Below are positions 24,662-32,297 of a stretch of DNA of 64,000 nucleotides, piece by piece. The notes under the pieces were generated by a model, which ran no database searches, had not been told where the DNA came from, and saw only the letters and a list, made by a program, of their open reading frames with translations. The DNA comes from Scatosoma sp045594025 (GTDB lineage: Bacteria; Bacillota; Clostridia; Christensenellales; Borkfalkiaceae). The position numbers were made by a program, and so were the translations under genes. The first letter of the stretch is position 1; each line of letters starts with the position of its first letter. Location of the stretch: NCBI GenBank assembly GCA_045594025.1, contig JAZNXS010000017.1, forward strand, positions 3,156-67,155, written 5' to 3'.

Positions 24662-24711
24662 ATCAATAATTGAGAATTATACTTGACATTCTCAATTATT
24701 GAGATTATAAT
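24662..24711. promoter_or_regulatory. Divergent promoters with paired operators for the XRE module
   Basis: Rightward promoter: TTGACA (24683-24688), 17-base spacer, TATAAT (24706-24711). The perfect palindrome CTCAATTATTGAG (24691-24703) fills its spacer. A second copy, ATCAATAATTGAG (24662-24674), lies between the two promoters, next to the leftward extended -10 (TGATATAAT on the minus strand, near 24657-24665). Together they form a 14-bp inverted repeat around the rightward -35 box. Half-sites CTCAAT/ATTGAG recur near 24649 and 24726. Confidence 0.8.
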
Positions 24712-24739
24712 AGAAATAACAAAATATTGAGGGAATAAG

Positions 24740-24916
24740 ATGGAAGAAATAAAAACGGTTTTAATGGCGATTTATAAAAAACTTTGCGAAATGGATGCAA
24801 AACTAAAAGAAATAGAGGAAGAGGGATTGGAAATGCAAATGGAGTTGATGACGATACGGAAGGACGTTACGAATATTCAATATGATTTTTCTATTCTTAC
24901 AGATAAAGGGGTTTAG
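24740..24916 (+). CDS. 58-residue coiled-coil protein
   Basis: Short gene, unrecognised. The protein is highly charged and predicted helical throughout: 'MEEIKTVLMAIYKKLCEMD' and 'AKLKEIEEEGLEMQMELM' show heptad-like spacing of Leu, Ile and Met. It resembles the small SlyX-like or phage-type coiled coils that accompany XRE regulators, but no family is claimed. Evidence that it is real: a GAGGG site 7 bases before the ATG, a consensus promoter 30 bases upstream, and an operator in that promoter that matches the one of the divergent regulator gene. It could be a partner or antagonist of the regulator. Confidence 0.7.
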   Translation: MEEIKTVLMAIYKKLCEMDAKLKEIEEEGLEMQMELMTIRKDVTNIQYDFSILTDKGV

Positions 24917-24970
24917 TTTTTTCACAAAAGCTTTAAAAATGTGGAACATTAAAAAAATTTTTTAAAACCA

Positions 24971-24999
24971 TTGACAAAAAAAATGTTAAGTGGTATAAT
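24971..24999 (+). promoter_or_regulatory. Predicted promoter of the small lipoprotein
   Basis: TTGACA (24971-24976), 17-base spacer, TATAAT (24994-24999) with an extended -10 TG. Close to the ideal sequence, which suggests strong expression. Confidence 0.85.
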
Positions 25000-25034
25000 A
25001 CTTTCATAAAATTTTATTTTGGAGGAAAACTCAT

Positions 25035-25418
25035 ATGAAAAAATTTTTAGTTGGTCTTATGACTGCACTTTTCTGTCTCTGCCTTGCGGCTTGCGCACCT
25101 GCTAACCTTGAAAAAGCACAGGAAAAGCTTAAAGATGCTGGCTACACGATTATTAGTGCTTCTGAAGAAGCTATTCCCGGTGTTGACGGCTCCGTTGGTT
25201 CCATTACGGCAGCAAAGGGCGCTGATACCCTTATGGGCAACTTCACTGGCGACGGCGAATTTATCATGGCTGTTCTTTTCGAATCTGCTTCCGATGCAAA
25301 GGAATATTATGAAGAACACAAAGATGAAGCTGAAGAAGACGAAGATCAGATCATTAAGCAGGACGGTAAGTGGGTTTATTCCGGTACCGAAGGTGCTGTT
25401 GAAGCGTTCACGAAATAA
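25035..25418 (+). CDS. Small lipoprotein of unknown function
   Basis: A 127-residue secreted lipoprotein. The signal peptide 'MKKFLVGLMTALFCLCLAAC' ends in a canonical lipobox with Cys20. The mature part is small, acidic and ordered-looking, with 'KLKDAGYTIISASEEAIPG' and a C-terminal Glu/Asp-rich helix followed by 'QDGKWVYSGTEGAVEAF'. It has the make-up of small clostridial surface lipoproteins annotated only as hypothetical. A near-ideal promoter, GGAGG site and terminator make it a stand-alone, probably abundant product. Confidence 0.85.
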   Translation: MKKFLVGLMTALFCLCLAACAPANLEKAQEKLKDAGYTIISASEEAIPGVDGSVGSITAAKGADTLMGNFTGDGEFIMAVLFESASDAKEYYEEHKDEAEEDEDQIIKQDGKWVYSGTEGAVEAFTK

Positions 25419-25432
25419 TTTTTGAGAACAAT

Positions 25433-25462
25433 AAAAACGGATGCAAACGCATCCGTTTTTTT
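25433..25462 (+). terminator. Intrinsic terminator
   Basis: AAAAACGGATGC pairs with GCATCCGTTTTT (12 bp, AAAC loop), followed by T residues. It ends the small lipoprotein transcript. Confidence 0.9.
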
Positions 25463-25532
25463 GTTTGCGGTGGGGGATAATTCTCTTCGGGGGCATCGGG
25501 CGCCGTCCCCTACGGTGAAGTGTAAAATAAAA

Positions 25533-25564
25533 GGGCAGGTATGCGTTGAACGCATACCTGCCCC
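25533..25564. repeat. Palindromic GGGCAGGTATGCG element at a convergent gene end
   Basis: Perfect inverted repeat: GGGCAGGTATGCGTT (25533-25547), one central base, and AACGCATACCTGCCC (25549-25563). It lies between the convergent small lipoprotein and glyQS and is followed on the minus side by A/T-rich sequence, so it can act as a terminator. The same left arm recurs at about ten other places in the window. Confidence 0.8.
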
Positions 25565-25576
25565 GTTCGTTTTTAC

Positions 25577-26977
25577 TTAAAATTCGATTTTCTCTTCGAT
25601 ATATTTAATGGCTTCTTCCACGGAAACGCGGATCTGTTCCATGCTGTCGCGGTCGCGCACGGTAACGGTGTTGTCTTCCAAGGTCTGGAAGTCGATGGTT
25701 ACACAGTACGGCGTACCGATTTCGTCCTGACGGCGATAACGTTTTCCGATAGAGCCCGTAACGTCGTAGGTCGCAGGGAATTTCTTCAGCATCTTCGCAT
25801 AAATTTCGTCAGCCTTTTCAGAAAGGTTTTTCTGCAAGGGAAGAACAGCGCACTTATAAGGCGCAAGCGCAGGATGCAAACGAAGCACCGTTCTAACGTC
25901 GTTCTTTTCTGCGTCTACCACTTCTTCATCGTATGCGTCCGTAAGGAAAGCAAGCACTACGCGGTCCGCGCCCAAGGAGGGTTCTACTACGTAGGGTACG
26001 TATCTTTCGTTGGTAACGGGATCGAGGTAGGTGATGGGCTTGCCGCATTCTTTCGCGTGCTGAGAAAGGTCGTAATCCGTTCTGTCTGCAATCCCCCAAA
26101 GCTCGCCCCAACCGAATGCGAAGTTGTATTCAAAGTCCGTCGTTGCCTTGGAATAGAAGCAAAGCTCTTCTGCGGAGTGATCTCTAAGATGCAGGTTTTC
26201 TTCCTTCATACCCAAGGAAAGAAGCCAGTTCTTGCAGAAATCTTTCCAGTACGCAAACCATTCGAGGTCGGTGCCGGGCTTGCAGAAGAATTCCAGCTCC
26301 ATCTGTTCGAATTCACGGGTACGGAACGTAAAGTTACCGGGGGTGATTTCGTTACGGAAGGATTTACCGATCTGACCGATACCGAAGGGCACTCTCATAC
26401 GGGTGGAACGCTGTACGTTTTCGAAGTTTACGAAGATACCCTGCGCCGTTTCGGGGCGAAGGTATACCGTGTTCGTAGAGTCTTCCGTTACACCCTGGAA
26501 GGTCTTGAACATCAAATTAAATTTACGGATGGAAGTGAAGTTGGAGTTGCCGCAAATGGGGCAAACGATTTTGTGTTCGGTGATGAACGCTTCCAAAGCG
26601 TCGTTGTCCATACCTTCCACCTTAACGTCCAGCTTCTTTTTCGCTACGTACGCTTCCACGAGGTTGTCGGCTCTATGGCGCGCCTTACAGCTCTTGCAAT
26701 CCATAAGCGGATCGGAGAAACCGCCAAGGTGGCCCGAAGCCATCCACGTACGGGTATTCATCAAAATTGCGCAATCCACGCCCGTGTTATAGGGGTTTTC
26801 CTGTACGAATTTTTTCCACCAAGCTTTCTTTACGTTGTTTTTGAGTTCCACACCCAAAGGACCGTAATCCCAGGTGTTTGCAAGTCCGCCGTAAATTTCA
26901 CTGCCGGGAAAAATGAAACCTCTGTTTTTACAAAGAGAAACGAGTTTTTCCATCGTTACTGCTCTTTTTTCTGCCAT
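25577..26977 (-). CDS. glyQS: Glycine--tRNA ligase, single-chain (alpha2) type
   Basis: Class II synthetase that charges tRNA-Gly. The 466 residues and the opening 'LCKNRGFIFPGSEIYGGLAN' with 'WDYGPLGVELKNNVK' identify the homodimeric type, not the alpha2beta2 glyQ/glyS pair. Motif 2 is 'IGKSFRNEITPGNFTFRTRE', motif 3 'EPSLGADRVVLAFL', and the C-terminal 100 residues are the HGTP anticodon-binding domain. Cys-rich segments 'CKSCKARH' and 'CPICGNSNF' form a zinc-binding insertion. It starts with an AGAGAGGTG site and ends at the palindromic element. No T-box precedes it. Confidence 0.96.
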   Translation of the reverse strand: MAEKRAVTMEKLVSLCKNRGFIFPGSEIYGGLANTWDYGPLGVELKNNVKKAWWKKFVQENPYNTGVDCAILMNTRTWMASGHLGGFSDPLMDCKSCKARHRADNLVEAYVAKKKLDVKVEGMDNDALEAFITEHKIVCPICGNSNFTSIRKFNLMFKTFQGVTEDSTNTVYLRPETAQGIFVNFENVQRSTRMRVPFGIGQIGKSFRNEITPGNFTFRTREFEQMELEFFCKPGTDLEWFAYWKDFCKNWLLSLGMKEENLHLRDHSAEELCFYSKATTDFEYNFAFGWGELWGIADRTDYDLSQHAKECGKPITYLDPVTNERYVPYVVEPSLGADRVVLAFLTDAYDEEVVDAEKNDVRTVLRLHPALAPYKCAVLPLQKNLSEKADEIYAKMLKKFPATYDVTGSIGKRYRRQDEIGTPYCVTIDFQTLEDNTVTVRDRDSMEQIRVSVEEAIKYIEEKIEF

Positions 26978-27016
26978 GATAGCACCTCTCTCGATTTATA
27001 AATTCAATACAAAGTC

Positions 27017-27046
27017 ATTATACAATGTTTTGCTTGGTTAAGTCAA
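27017..27046 (-). promoter_or_regulatory. Predicted promoter of glyQS
   Basis: On the minus strand, TTGACT (27041-27046) and TATAAT (27017-27022) are 18 bases apart. The leader is about 30 bases, too short for a T-box. Confidence 0.65.
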
Positions 27047-27266
27047 TCGAAAGGGGGAAGATTTTTCAGAAAAATTTTCCAAGAGAGAGCAGTTTTTCCT
27101 AAAAATATTTTTCTAAAGAAAAAAAGTTGTAAAAATGACAAAAAAATCGAAAAAAGTTGGGCTAGAACTATTCCCTTTTTTGAAAAAGTATGTTATAATA
27201 CTATAACTAGGATTATACATAGTCGATAAGTATGTCCCAAAACGATTTGCAAGAGAGGAGAACGGA

Positions 27267-28922
27267 ATGCTTTCGGATATCGAGATTGCAGAGAGCGCCA
27301 AATTGATAGACATTCGTGAAGTGGCGAAAAAGCTCAACCTCACGGAAGAGAATTTGGAGCTTTACGGAAAATACAAAGCGAAAATCAGCTTACCTAAAAA
27401 CGCAGCGCGCAAAGCGAAGCTCATTTTGGTGACGGCAATCAACCCCACGTCTTCGGGGGAGGGCAAAACCACTGTTTCCATCGGGCTTGCGGACGGCCTT
27501 TCCAAAATCGGCAAACGCGCTTGTCTTGCGCTTAGAGAGCCTTCGCTCGGTCCCGTGTTCGGTATCAAAGGCGGCGCGGCGGGCGGCGGATATGCGCAGG
27601 TCGTGCCTATGTCCGAAATCAATCTGCACTTCACGGGGGATTTACACGCGATCACCGCGGCAAATAATCTTCTTTGCGCTTTGATGGATAACCACATTTT
27701 CCGTGGAAACGAACTGAAAATCGACGTAAATAATATTTACTTCCACCGTTGTATGGATATGAACGAACGTCAGCTGATCAACGTAACGATCGGTGGCAAA
27801 GGCAGAGGGGTGGAAAGAGAGGACCATTTCGATATTACGGCGGCAAGCGAGGTCATGGCAGTGCTGTGCTTGGCAACCGATATCGACGATTTAAAAAAGA
27901 GACTGGGCAATATCATCGTCGGCTTGAACACCGACGGCGAATATGTACGGGCTAAGGATATTCCCGGTGCGGTAGGTTCTATGGCGGTACTTTTAAAGGA
28001 CGCAATGAAACCCAACCTCGTACAAACGTTGGAACATACTCCTGCGATTATTCACGGCGGACCGTTTGCGAACATTGCGCACGGGTGCAACAGTGTGCAG
28101 GCGACGTACGCGGCGATGAGCCTTGCGGAATATGCAGTAACCGAAGCAGGGTTTGGCGCAGACCTTGGCGCGGAGAAGTTTTTGGATACGAAGTGCCGCG
28201 CGGCAGGTATCGAGCCGGATTGCGTAGTCATCGTAGCAACCGTGAAAGCGTTGAAGCTGCACGGCGGCGCAGACAAGACCAACCTTTCCATGGAGAATTT
28301 GGAAGCGTTGGAAAAGGGCATGCCTAACCTCTTAAAGCATATAGAAAACATCAAAAACGTATATAAAAAGCCTGTTGTTGTGGCGATGAACAGATTCTTC
28401 ACCGATACGCAGGCGGAAACCGATTTCGTCATCGAAACGGTGAAAAAAGCAGGCTCGGTAGCGGTCTTTACAGACGTATTCTTAAAAGGCGGCGAGGGCG
28501 GTAAGGAATTGGCGGCAGAGGTCGTTAAAGCTTGCGAAATCCCCTCGAAAATGGAATTCCCTTACGAATTAAACGAAGGGGTTTGCGAAAAGATTGAGAA
28601 CATCGCGAAGAAAATTTACGGCGCGGACGGCGTGGATTTCTCGGAAGAAGCGCTTTCCAAAATCAAGACCATTGAAGAAAAGGGTTGCGGAAATCTGCCC
28701 GTGATCATTGCGAAAACGCAATATTCCCTTTCTGATAATGCAGAGCTGTTGGGTAGACCCGAGGGCTTCCGTGTGACGGTGAGAGACATCGTTTTGAAAG
28801 GCGGCGCGGGCTTTATCGTAGCCATCGCAGGTAAGATTATGTTGATGCCCGGTTTAGGCGCACATCCTGCGGCGGAGAAGATTGATTTGTTGTCGGACGG
28901 CACAATTGTCGGTTTGTCTTAA
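27267..28922 (+). CDS. fhs: Formate--tetrahydrofolate ligase
   Basis: ATP-dependent enzyme that joins formate to tetrahydrofolate, giving 10-formyl-THF for purine and fMet synthesis or acetogenic one-carbon metabolism. The 551 residues match the bacterial size. The phosphate loop is 'NPTSSGEGKTTVSIGL' (about 59-74), followed by the family signature 'REPSLGPVFGIKGGAAGGGY'. The folate-binding and C-terminal segments ('MPGLGAHPAAEKIDL') are intact. A TATAAT at 27194-27199 with a weak -35 precedes it. Other Wood-Ljungdahl genes are not in the window, so acetogenesis cannot be inferred. Confidence 0.97.
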   Translation: MLSDIEIAESAKLIDIREVAKKLNLTEENLELYGKYKAKISLPKNAARKAKLILVTAINPTSSGEGKTTVSIGLADGLSKIGKRACLALREPSLGPVFGIKGGAAGGGYAQVVPMSEINLHFTGDLHAITAANNLLCALMDNHIFRGNELKIDVNNIYFHRCMDMNERQLINVTIGGKGRGVEREDHFDITAASEVMAVLCLATDIDDLKKRLGNIIVGLNTDGEYVRAKDIPGAVGSMAVLLKDAMKPNLVQTLEHTPAIIHGGPFANIAHGCNSVQATYAAMSLAEYAVTEAGFGADLGAEKFLDTKCRAAGIEPDCVVIVATVKALKLHGGADKTNLSMENLEALEKGMPNLLKHIENIKNVYKKPVVVAMNRFFTDTQAETDFVIETVKKAGSVAVFTDVFLKGGEGGKELAAEVVKACEIPSKMEFPYELNEGVCEKIENIAKKIYGADGVDFSEEALSKIKTIEEKGCGNLPVIIAKTQYSLSDNAELLGRPEGFRVTVRDIVLKGGAGFIVAIAGKIMLMPGLGAHPAAEKIDLLSDGTIVGLS

Positions 28923-29023
28923 GCGACGTATATACTTCGCATCTACGCCGTTTTACGGCGGTACAGCGGAAACATATTAAAATTTACAGTGATATAGCAT
29001 ATTCACTATAAACGAGAGAAATT

Positions 29024-30658
29024 ATGAAAACAATCGAAGCAACCAACTTTATAGAACAGATCATAAACGCGGATATCGAAAGCGGAAAGATCGAAGCGGT
29101 ACAAACCCGTTTCCCTCCCGAACCCAACGGATATCTCCATATCGGCCACGTGAAGAGTATGCTTGTCAACTTCGGTACGGCGAAGAAGTACGAAGGCAAG
29201 TGCAACCTCTTCTTTGACGACACGAATCCTTCCAAGGAAAAGACGGAATTCGTCGACGCCATTCGTAAGGACATCGAATGGGTAGGATATAAGTGGGCGA
29301 AAGAGGTATATGCGTCCGATTTCTTTGACGTGATTTACGAGTATGCGGAAAAGTTGATTTTGGACGGAAAGGCATTCGTTTGCGATCTTTCTCCGGAAGA
29401 AATCAGCGCCACCAGAGGCTCGCTGACGCAGGCAGGTACGGAAAGTCCGTACAGAAACCGCAGCGTGGAAGAGAATTTGCAGCTCTTCCGTGAAATGAAA
29501 GCAGGTAAGTACGCGGACGGCAGCAAGTGCTTGCGCGCGAAGATCGATATGGCGTCGCCGAACATGAACATGCGCGATCCCGTAATCTATCGTATCTTAC
29601 GTTGCACGCATCACCGTACGGGGGATAAATGGTGCATCTATCCCATGTATGACTACGCGCATCCCATTTGCGATTATTTGCAGGGCGTAACCCATTCTTT
29701 GTGTACCCTGGAATTTGAAGATCACAGACCGTTATACGACTGGGTGGGGATCAACCTCGGTTTTGCGCCGAAGCCTCGTCAAATCGAATTTGCCCGTCTT
29801 GCCGTAACGAACATGGTCATGTCCAAGCGCTATTTGAAAAAGCTTGTGGAAGAAGGGCACGTACACGGTTGGGACGATCCTCGTATGCCGACGGTAACCG
29901 GTTTGCGTAACCGCGGCGTTCCGCCCGAAGCGTTACTTGATTTCTGCACGAAGATCGGTATCGTTAAGGCGAATTCGGAATGTCAGCTTTCCTACCTCGA
30001 AGCGTGCATTCGTGACAACTTAAACGAGAATGCAGAACGCGCGATGGCAGTACTTGATCCCTTAAAGGTAACGATTACCAACTACGAAGGGGAAGAGCTG
30101 TTGGACGCGGCGATTCATCCTTTGAAGCCGGAACTGGGTATGAGAAAGGTGGCTTTTTCGAACACGGTCTATATCGACAGAGCAGACTTTGCGGAAGTAC
30201 CTCCTCCCAAATACCAGCGCTTAAAGCCGGACGGCTACGTGCGTTTAAAGGGTGCGTATATCATTCATTGCGACGAGATCGTCAAGGATGAAGAGGGGAA
30301 CGTGGTCGAGTTGAAATGCTCGTACGTGCCCGAAAGCAGATCCTCTAACGATACCAGCGGTTTGAAGGTAAAAGGTACGATTCAGTGGGTAGACGGCAAA
30401 ACGGGCGTGGATGCGGAAATCCGCAAATACGGCGTGCTGCTTAGAGACGCTGATTATCCCGGTCAGGATTTCGGCGAACGTATGAATACGGACAGCGAGC
30501 ATATTTTCCAGGGCAAGGCAGAGCCTTATCTTGCGGAAAGCGAAGACGGAAAGCAATTCCAGCTGATGCGCGTTGGGTATTATAAAAAATGCGTGGACGA
30601 ACAGGGCAAGCTTGTATTGTCCGAGATCGTGTCTTTGAAAGACAATTTCAATAAATAA
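29024..30658 (+). CDS. glnS: Glutamine--tRNA ligase
   Basis: Class I synthetase that charges tRNA-Gln directly. The HIGH motif is in 'PPEPNGYLHIGHVKS' (about 31-45) and the KMSKS equivalent is 'VMSKRYLKKL' (about 268-277). Length (544 residues) and the two C-terminal beta-barrel anticodon-binding domains fit bacterial GlnRS. Many Bacillota lack this enzyme and make Gln-tRNA by GatCAB transamidation, so its presence is informative about lineage. Just upstream, AGTGATAT-AGC-ATATTCACT (about 28989-29008) forms an imperfect palindrome that could be an operator or RNA hairpin. No T-box seen. Confidence 0.96.
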   Translation: MKTIEATNFIEQIINADIESGKIEAVQTRFPPEPNGYLHIGHVKSMLVNFGTAKKYEGKCNLFFDDTNPSKEKTEFVDAIRKDIEWVGYKWAKEVYASDFFDVIYEYAEKLILDGKAFVCDLSPEEISATRGSLTQAGTESPYRNRSVEENLQLFREMKAGKYADGSKCLRAKIDMASPNMNMRDPVIYRILRCTHHRTGDKWCIYPMYDYAHPICDYLQGVTHSLCTLEFEDHRPLYDWVGINLGFAPKPRQIEFARLAVTNMVMSKRYLKKLVEEGHVHGWDDPRMPTVTGLRNRGVPPEALLDFCTKIGIVKANSECQLSYLEACIRDNLNENAERAMAVLDPLKVTITNYEGEELLDAAIHPLKPELGMRKVAFSNTVYIDRADFAEVPPPKYQRLKPDGYVRLKGAYIIHCDEIVKDEEGNVVELKCSYVPESRSSNDTSGLKVKGTIQWVDGKTGVDAEIRKYGVLLRDADYPGQDFGERMNTDSEHIFQGKAEPYLAESEDGKQFQLMRVGYYKKCVDEQGKLVLSEIVSLKDNFNK

Positions 30659-30664
30659 GTAAAA

Positions 30665-30701
30665 AACGGCAATTGCCGTGTAAAACGGACGAGAGTCCGT
30701 G
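30665..30701 (+). other. Two adjacent intergenic hairpins
   Basis: The gap after glnS holds the palindrome ACGGCAATTGCCGT and the hairpin ACGGAC-GAGA-GTCCGT, a 6-bp stem with a GNRA tetraloop, and then an AAGGAG site for the next gene. There is no T run, so these are more likely RNA-processing or stability elements than a terminator. Confidence 0.45.
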
Positions 30702-30718
30702 ATATAAGGAGAAGAAAT

Positions 30719-31924
30719 ATGATTTCTTTACATTCGGTTTTAGCAGGCGGTTTAATAGGAATGATCCCGACGTTCTTTACGGTCATTTCTGTGATTGTAC
30801 TTGCTCTTGCGTTCATTATGGGCTTTACGAAGGGATTTCGTAAAGTGAGCTGGAACGGTTTAACTTGGCTTACCGCAGGTGTTCTGTACGCGACGGTGGC
30901 AAAGTCTATTCGTTCCGATGCGAGCGCCACGCTTGAATTTGCACTTTCGTTGATTATTGCAGTGGCTTGCGTTGCGGTATCGATGGTAGCCTTCGGTATT
31001 TTGGGACACTTCCTTCGTCCCAGAGTAAGATGGGTAAAAGACGATGCAAACAGCGACACCTCGCTTGCGGAATATGGCTTGGAATTCGAGCCTGAGTACT
31101 TAGATTACGACGGAGAAGACGATATCATGCCGTACGGCAAGAGAATCCACAAGACCGGACTTACCCCTCCCAACGTATTTGGGCGTTTGTTCGGCGGTGT
31201 TTCCTGCGCGGTAAACGTAGCAATGATTTTGTGGGTAATTGCCGGCGTATGCATGTTTGCGGTTGAGGCTACTATGCTCAAAAGCATGGGGTACGACGTG
31301 ATTTTCGCGGGGGCTTTTGCGCAGCAGCTTTTTGGGTTTGTTAAACTGTATCTGTTGGATTTCGTGACGATCGGCATTATTATTGCCATTGCAAGAAAGG
31401 GGTACTATACCGGCTTTGTCAGCAGTCTTCGTTCGTTCATCGTAACCGTTGGCGGTATCGCAGGCGTGGCCGTGGCTTTCTATCTGCCTTTCTCGGATAT
31501 GGCAAACACGGACGTTGGTTTGTCCTATTTCTTAAACAAGTTGGTTGTTAGATGCATGAATATGTTCGAAGGTATCGGCGGTTCGTTTAGCGGCATTATC
31601 GGTAGAATTTTCGCGGGCGTAGTACTTGCGGTGATTATCAGTATCCTTATGGCGCTTTTGAACGCTTTGCTTGCAAAGTGCTGTAAAATGGTTAGCAGTA
31701 GCCGTCCTACGCGCTGGATTGACGCATGTCTTGCATGCTTGCTCTATATGGTAATCGGCGTGGCGATTGTAGTTGCTTGCTGGTTCCTGATTTCCGCATT
31801 CGATTATTTTGGCGTACTTCGCTTTGGCGAAATTATCGAGGAAACGTCCCGCTTGTCTAACGGTTTGTTCCGTTTTGCAAGAGGTGTCGTTGAGACGATG
31901 GTTGCTCCGTTGTTGGGTAAATAA
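30719..31924 (+). CDS. Multi-pass membrane protein, CvpA-like in outline
   Basis: Integral membrane protein of 401 residues with about eight hydrophobic helices arranged in two groups, split by a charged cytoplasmic segment near residues 100-150 ('EFEPEYLDYDGEDDIMPYG'). The first group begins with 'MIPTFFTVISVIVLALAFIMG' followed by 'FTKGFRKVSWNG', a pattern seen in CvpA-like proteins. No catalytic motif was recognised. It follows glnS by 60 bases with an AAGGAG site and could be co-transcribed. Ends at a very strong terminator. Function unknown. Confidence 0.75.
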   Translation: MISLHSVLAGGLIGMIPTFFTVISVIVLALAFIMGFTKGFRKVSWNGLTWLTAGVLYATVAKSIRSDASATLEFALSLIIAVACVAVSMVAFGILGHFLRPRVRWVKDDANSDTSLAEYGLEFEPEYLDYDGEDDIMPYGKRIHKTGLTPPNVFGRLFGGVSCAVNVAMILWVIAGVCMFAVEATMLKSMGYDVIFAGAFAQQLFGFVKLYLLDFVTIGIIIAIARKGYYTGFVSSLRSFIVTVGGIAGVAVAFYLPFSDMANTDVGLSYFLNKLVVRCMNMFEGIGGSFSGIIGRIFAGVVLAVIISILMALLNALLAKCCKMVSSSRPTRWIDACLACLLYMVIGVAIVVACWFLISAFDYFGVLRFGEIIEETSRLSNGLFRFARGVVETMVAPLLGK

Positions 31925-31943
31925 AACCGAATTTCATATAAAT

Positions 31944-31980
31944 AAAAGCGGACTTTTGCATGACGCAAAAGTCCGCTTTT
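31944..31980 (+). terminator. Intrinsic terminator
   Basis: AAAAGCGGACTTTTGC and GCAAAAGTCCGCTTTT form a perfect 16-bp stem with a 5-base loop. It closes the glnS/membrane-protein unit. Confidence 0.9.
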
Positions 31981-32130
31981 TGATGCAATATACGGCAAAG
32001 CGAAGTTTCCTAACACGTAATGCATAGCGAAATATATTTATTAATGTGCGCGTGCGCGTACGTTATACGGTTTTTGTTTTCACAGCCAAACGTAATATTT
32101 CACAGCGAAAGAAAAATAAATAAAATATAC

Positions 32131-32252
32131 TTGACGATTTGATGAAAATGCAGTATCATAAAGGTGTATTGATGTGTGACAACGGTAGTCGACCGTTAAG
32201 CGACAATCATGCAATTTACTGATGGTCGTTATCGAAATAGCACCTTAAAAGA
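32131..32252 (+). promoter_or_regulatory. Promoter and structured leader of the GH20 gene
   Basis: TTGACG (32131-32136), 17-base spacer, TATCAT (32154-32159). The leader begins with AAGGTG, which pairs with CACCTT at about 32242-32247 to close a domain. Inside are the perfect hairpin AACGGT-AGTCG-ACCGTT and a bulged stem CGAC..CAT/ATG..GTCG. The closed, branched shape suggests a regulatory RNA, but there is no obvious terminator switch and it matches no riboswitch class I know. The 150 bases upstream of the promoter hold no feature I can name. Confidence 0.5.
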
Positions 32253-32297
32253 ATGAAAACGGCGATAAACCGTATCGCCTGCAAAAAGGAGAAAAAC

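Noticed and set aside
25874..27001. 375-codon frame opposite glyQS
   Set aside because: Antisense to a certain aminoacyl-tRNA synthetase; the shadow frame reflects its codon bias.
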